Shown here in pieces: positions 4,713 through 6,920 of a stretch of DNA of 6,920 nt. The translations under genes were made by a program, and so were the position numbers. The notes under the pieces are model-generated. The model had not been told where the DNA came from. It made no database searches and saw nothing but the letters and a program-made list of their open reading frames with translations. This stretch comes from Candidatus Aenigmatarchaeota archaeon (GTDB taxonomy: Archaea; Aenigmatarchaeota; Aenigmatarchaeia; QMZP01; JAUXAV01). The stretch is taken from NCBI GenBank assembly GCA_030619735.1, contig JAUXAV010000059.1:1-6920 (forward strand). Reading direction: 5' to 3'. Position 1 is the stretch's first letter. Every line of letters begins with the position of its first letter.

Positions 4713-4725
4713 TTGGTTTACCTCC
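4710..4725 (-). promoter_or_regulatory. Conserved start cassette 5 (GGAGGTAAACCAAATG)
   Basis: This is the leader of the 70-aa ribbon gene. Here the upstream gene stops before the cassette, so conservation cannot be due to coding of the upstream protein. Confidence 0.85.
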
Positions 4726-4728
4726 TTC

Positions 4729-5307
4729 CTAGAGTTCGCCACTATTGAGCAGGTTGCGAGCAGCACTCATCCTGTCTCTAGCTTCCTGCTCGAGCCCAGT
4801 CAGTTTATCCTTTGCATCTCTGTACCCCTTCAGATTAGTGAGCAGGTTCTCCAGGGACTCCAATTCCGCAAATAATCTGTCGTGGGTAATCTCAACAGAA
4901 GCTATCACTCCATCGAGGTCAAAGTTCTGACCATGTTCAATCTTCCCGACCGTTCTTGTTGCTGATGGCTTAAGTGGCTTAGGTGCCTTTTTCTCAACTT
5001 GGGGCGTTTGTGACCTTATCTTCGCACAGGCTTTACACCTACCTTCGTGGTACCTCTTACTGACAGTTAAGATGCCACAGAGAGCCTGTTCGTGTTTTGG
5101 TAAGGCTGGTAACTCGTGCGTTGTACACCCCATGTCTTTGGCTACCTTGTTGAGCCAGCCAAGCTCGCTGCTTGGAACACCCACGAAGAGAGCTTTGCTA
5201 CTTCCGCGAATGATTACAGTAGCACGACCATTCAGGTCTTTGAGGATTTTACGGATACGTGGTTCTGTACCTTCAAGCCTCACGGACGCCAGATTAGTGT
5301 TCGTCAT
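4729..5307 (-). CDS. 192-aa protein: N-terminal domain, zinc knuckle, basic linker, coiled coil
   Basis: Four parts can be seen. Residues 5-75 form an alpha/beta domain (SVRLEGTEPRIRKILKDLNG, then RATVIIRGSSKALFVGVP), whose fold I do not recognise. Residues 77-94 (C77, H87, C91 and C94) could be a small zinc knuckle. Residues about 99-125 are a Lys/Pro-rich linker (KKAPKPLKPSATRT). Residues 130-192 are a long heptad-like helix rich in Leu, Glu and Asp (DRLFAELESLENLLTNLKGY), probably a dimerising coiled coil. This architecture suggests a nucleic-acid- or protein-binding scaffold. ATG 5307 uses the conserved leader and overlaps the upstream gene by 14 nt. The stop TAG sits just before the next leader. 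Confidence 0.78.
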   Translation of the reverse strand: MTNTNLASVRLEGTEPRIRKILKDLNGRATVIIRGSSKALFVGVPSSELGWLNKVAKDMGCTTHELPALPKHEQALCGILTVSKRYHEGRCKACAKIRSQTPQVEKKAPKPLKPSATRTVGKIEHGQNFDLDGVIASVEITHDRLFAELESLENLLTNLKGYRDAKDKLTGLEQEARDRMSAARNLLNSGEL

Positions 5308-5728
5308 TTGGTTTACCTCCTTTCTTCCAGTCATCGTATGAATACAGATGTTCCACAGGCCTTATTGCCTCGACTAGAACACCGATTTGGCCAGGAGTAT
5401 TGTGGGGGTCAAGAGGTGGCTCACCATGGCGATAACCAACACAGCGGTACATGACTAACCTGTCTGTGTTATTCCTCATTGTCATCATAAGGTTCCTTTC
5501 TGTTTCCTCGACTTCGATGCAGGATATGCCTTGCCCTCCTGGTACATCCTTCGTAATCATGTCTAGACTGTACTCCAGCTTTCGTCTTCTGAGGTTTGCA
5601 GGAAATGTAGACTGGAGACCTCCTCCTGGGAGCTGAGTGAGCTCAAAGAACTTATACACCACGTGTTGGTCAAGGTGAGCCACTTCACCCTCAGTAACGT
5701 AGTTTACCATTCTGGTTTCAGCTGTCAC
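5294..5728 (-). CDS. Hypothetical 144-aa protein with GTG start
   Basis: No family is recognised. The first two thirds look mixed alpha/beta (VNYVTEGEVAHLDQHVVYKF, then IEVEETERNLMMTMRNNTDRL), followed by a Gly/Pro-rich stretch (YRHGEPPLDPHNTPGQIG) and the strand VLVEAIRPVEHLY. Only two cysteines are present and they are not paired. The start is taken as GTG 5728 because it sits exactly where ATG lies in the conserved leader (GTAGGTGAACCAAGTG). An internal ATG at about residue 7 lacks a site. The end, GGKPNDEH, is encoded by the next gene's leader. Confidence 0.74.
   Translation of the reverse strand: MTAETRMVNYVTEGEVAHLDQHVVYKFFELTQLPGGGLQSTFPANLRRRKLEYSLDMITKDVPGGQGISCIEVEETERNLMMTMRNNTDRLVMYRCVGYRHGEPPLDPHNTPGQIGVLVEAIRPVEHLYSYDDWKKGGKPNDEH
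5305..5320 (-). promoter_or_regulatory. Conserved start cassette 6 (GGAGGTAAACCAAATG)
   Basis: This is the leader of the 192-aa gene, identical to cassette 5. The upstream gene reads through it as G-G-K-P-N-D-E-H. Confidence 0.85.
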
Positions 5729-5975
5729 TTGGTTCACCTACTTTTTCAATGCCCTTAAGGCACTTCTTGCAAAGCGCGTAAGTTCCCATAACAGGCACAG
5801 GGAACTCTTCAATCCGTTCATTACAGAAATCACAGAGAATAACGTCGTCCGGTATAGGAATTCTGTCATAATGGGCTGACGAAATTACCTCCGTGACCCT
5901 GCTCGCGAATTTCTCCTTGGGCCACCACTCAATCTTAGTTCTGCCGTCTTCGGTCTGGATATATGTGGCTTCCAT
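5718..5975 (-). CDS. 85-aa zinc-ribbon protein
   Basis: The N-terminal 45 residues (MEATYIQTEDGRTKIEWWPK onward) are helical and strand-like without cysteines. C48/C51 (CDFCNERI) and C69/C72 (CKKCLKG) then make a four-cysteine zinc ribbon with a short Pro/Val linker. The terminal VGEPSDS is read from the following gene's ribosome-binding cassette, which overlaps by 11 nt. ATG 5975 overlaps the TGA of the upstream gene by one base (TGATG) and has AAGGCGGTG upstream. The ribbon is clear; no specific role can be assigned. Confidence 0.77.
   Translation of the reverse strand: MEATYIQTEDGRTKIEWWPKEKFASRVTEVISSAHYDRIPIPDDVILCDFCNERIEEFPVPVMGTYALCKKCLKGIEKVGEPSDS
5726..5741 (-). promoter_or_regulatory. 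Conserved start cassette 7 with GTG start (GTAGGTGAACCAAGTG)
   Basis: This is the most divergent copy, with two changes, one of which turns ATG into GTG. It decides the start of the 144-aa gene. The upstream gene reads through it as V-G-E-P-S-D-S. Confidence 0.78.
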
Positions 5976-6343
5976 CAGAACACCGCCTTACGTATTTCGC
6001 TATTCACCACTTGATACCTCTCAAGCACGCTTATAACCTTCAAAAACAGCTCTTTGGCAAACTCCCAATCCTGTGCTACACAAAGAGCTCCAGAAAAACA
6101 TATACCATCTGGATGGAGCACCACGTGGGCCACCCTAGAACCTATGGGGTCTCTCCAGCTGGTGTATATTTTGTAAGAAAGACCTCCAGGGGATGAAGAT
6201 AGACCACAAGGTTCTCCTTCTTCGGGTGTCAGGTTTTTGGTGTCCTTCTGGAGGCCGTGCTCACTTTTACCCAAGATGGGGTATAGCTGAGCCCAGGTAA
6301 ACTTACCCTTAATGATGTAGTATCCTTCTGGTTCATACGTCAT
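5975..6343 (-). CDS. Hypothetical 122-aa protein
   Basis: No family is recognised. The start MTYEPEGYYIIKGKFTWAQL suggests a strand followed by a helix. A Gly/Ser/Pro-rich middle (EEGEPCGLSSSPGGLSYKIY) follows, then strands (RVAHVVLHPDGICFSGAL) and a C-terminal helix (FAKELFLKVISVLERYQVVN). The three cysteines are scattered. ATG 6343 overlaps the upstream stop as ATGA, with AAAGGAG about 10 nt ahead, inside the preceding gene. It is a soluble protein by appearance, with no signal peptide or membrane segment. Confidence 0.75.
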   Translation of the reverse strand: MTYEPEGYYIIKGKFTWAQLYPILGKSEHGLQKDTKNLTPEEGEPCGLSSSPGGLSYKIYTSWRDPIGSRVAHVVLHPDGICFSGALCVAQDWEFAKELFLKVISVLERYQVVNSEIRKAVF

Positions 6344-6504
6344 GACGGACCGGCTCCTTTCAGCATTTCTTCAGCACCAAGCCTTTGGAGCTCCCTTTCG
6401 GCCAGCCTTAGGTCCTCAAGAGCCATCTTGATGGCGTCAAGTCTGCCAACCTCATAGTGCTCCATACATTCCTCTATAAGTTCTTCAGCTACTATCACTG
6501 CCAT
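6340..6504 (-). CDS. 54-aa charged helical protein, copy B of a duplicated gene
   Basis: This is a close relative of the gene at 3038-3205. After MAVIVAEELIEECMEHYE it continues with the same Glu/Leu/Arg-rich helix (RLDAIKMALEDLRLAERELQ) and ends KGAGPS. Of 132 aligned bases shared with copy A, about 104 are identical by hand count with no gaps, and most changes fall at third codon positions. This suggests selection on the protein after duplication or repeated acquisition. ATG 6504 is preceded by AGGGGTGTGA. The end overlaps the next gene as ATGA. There is no metal site or named family; a helical partner-binding protein is the simplest reading. Confidence 0.78.
   Translation of the reverse strand: MAVIVAEELIEECMEHYEVGRLDAIKMALEDLRLAERELQRLGAEEMLKGAGPS
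6359..6490 (-). repeat. Diverged direct repeat, copy B (132 nt)
   Basis: This is the partner of 3066-3197 and lies inside the 54-aa gene. The similarity fades at both gene ends, so the repeat unit is the gene body rather than a larger block. Confidence 0.8.
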
Positions 6505-6522
6505 TCACACCCCTACTTTTGC

Positions 6523-6819
6523 TTACCCTCCAGTTGCCATAGCATACAGTTCTTCCTCTGGCAAACCCTTCAAGTAATTAGATACGGTGCTGATGCACTT
6601 ACCTACTAGTTTTCTCGGTAGGTTGGGCGCTACGTCAACTAGCCTTTGCCTGCCAGTCGTCAGCCTACCTCTATCGGTAATGATGCCCTCAAAGGGGTAG
6701 AAGTACCATCTTGAGCCCCTATCGGCCAACTTGTTGGTAACTTCCTCCTTAGTGTCAGCACTGAAGTCGGTGACCCAACCACCATCGGGAGCGAACAGAA
6801 TTCCTTTGTACCCTGTCAT
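6523..6819 (-). CDS. Hypothetical 98-aa phage-type protein
   Basis: The N-terminal portion (GYKGILFAPDGGWVTDFSAD, then TKEEVTNKLADRGSRWYFYP) has a recognisable flavour of phage proteins in which 'PDG-WVTDF' and 'GSRWYFYPF' recur, but I cannot name the family. A strand IITDRGR, a basic segment (TTGRQRLVDVAP) and the helix LVGKCISTVSNYLKGLPEEE follow, ending MATGG. The ATG at 6819 is 8 nt after GGAGGAGG. The alternative ATG 21 bases upstream would place the ribosome-binding site inside the gene. Its first 65 nt overlap the upstream membrane-protein frame. Confidence 0.77.
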   Translation of the reverse strand: MTGYKGILFAPDGGWVTDFSADTKEEVTNKLADRGSRWYFYPFEGIITDRGRLTTGRQRLVDVAPNLPRKLVGKCISTVSNYLKGLPEEELYAMATGG

Positions 6820-6913
6820 TTTTTCGCCTCCTCCTTGCATAGTACCAATCCCAGAACAGCCTACTTGCGATTGCTATAACTCCGCCTATTACAACACAGA
6901 CGATAGTCTCCAT
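6755..6913 (-). CDS. 52-aa single-pass membrane protein overlapping the next gene
   Basis: The frame opens METIVCVVIGGVIAIASRLF, a hydrophobic segment of about 17 residues, then WDWYYARRRRKNDR, an aromatic belt followed by a strongly basic tail that fits a membrane anchor with a cytoplasmic C-terminus. It continues with Arg/Trp-rich residues to the TGA at 6755. The Arg cluster is encoded by AGG AGG AGG CGA, which is also the ribosome-binding site of the following gene. It is the only frame filling the last 100 bases of the window. The ribosome-binding site for the ATG at 6913 lies outside the window. The 65-nt overlap is long, so the last 20 residues may be neutral read-on. Confidence 0.6.
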   Translation of the reverse strand: METIVCVVIGGVIAIASRLFWDWYYARRRRKNDRVQRNSVRSRWWLGHRLQC

Positions 6914-6920
6914 CAGTTAC

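Noticed and set aside
2081..6343. Possible homology between the N-termini of the 81-aa and 122-aa proteins (both have a G-x-Y-x-I-K-G pattern)
   Set aside because: The match covers only about eight residues and does not extend, so common ancestry cannot be supported.

Overview
The window looks like part of the accessory (non-structural) region of a tailed phage, prophage or phage-like element. About two dozen very small genes all lie on the minus strand, so transcription runs from position 6920 towards 1. They are packed end to end with 1-17 nt overlaps or gaps of at most about 45 nt. I see no tRNA, rRNA, CRISPR array, insertion sequence or attachment site, and no capsid, tail, packaging, replication or lysis gene. 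The host cannot be named. Strong AGGAGGTGA ribosome-binding sites and frequent AGG, AGA and ATA codons fit many bacteria and some archaea. A DUF7352-like gene (3806-4084) favours a tailed-phage origin.

Layout in order of transcription. 6913-5718: a small membrane protein, a 98-aa protein, a 54-aa charged helical protein, a 122-aa unknown and a zinc-ribbon protein. 5728-4102: a run of genes, most of them opening with the same start sequence GGAGGTRAACCAAATG: a 144-aa unknown, a 192-aa zinc/coiled-coil protein and three small Cys-rich proteins. 4084-3038: the DUF7352-like protein, a free-standing helix-hairpin-helix protein, a 79-aa unknown and a second copy of the charged helical protein. 3048-2081: a 240-aa Cys-rich protein and an 81-aa unknown. 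2071-1261: two tiny membrane peptides (23 and 26 aa) among small Cys-rich and beta-rich proteins. 1257-1: a 126-aa unknown, an 85-aa zinc ribbon, a 150-aa protein with two zinc fingers and what looks like a decayed HNH domain, and the start of a helix-turn-helix/zinc protein that runs off the window.

Two themes stand out. First, seven genes start from a near-identical 16-nt cassette joining the ribosome-binding site to the start codon, and two further leader types occur twice each. These leaders double as coding sequence for the end of the upstream gene, giving C-terminal G-G-E/K-P-N tails or Arg-Arg tails. This resembles the start-associated sequences known from cluster K mycobacteriophages, but the sequence differs. 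Second, about half of the proteins carry CxxC pairs typical of small zinc ribbons, which fits a bank of small nucleic-acid- or protein-binding accessory proteins. No enzyme activity can be assigned with confidence to any gene here.
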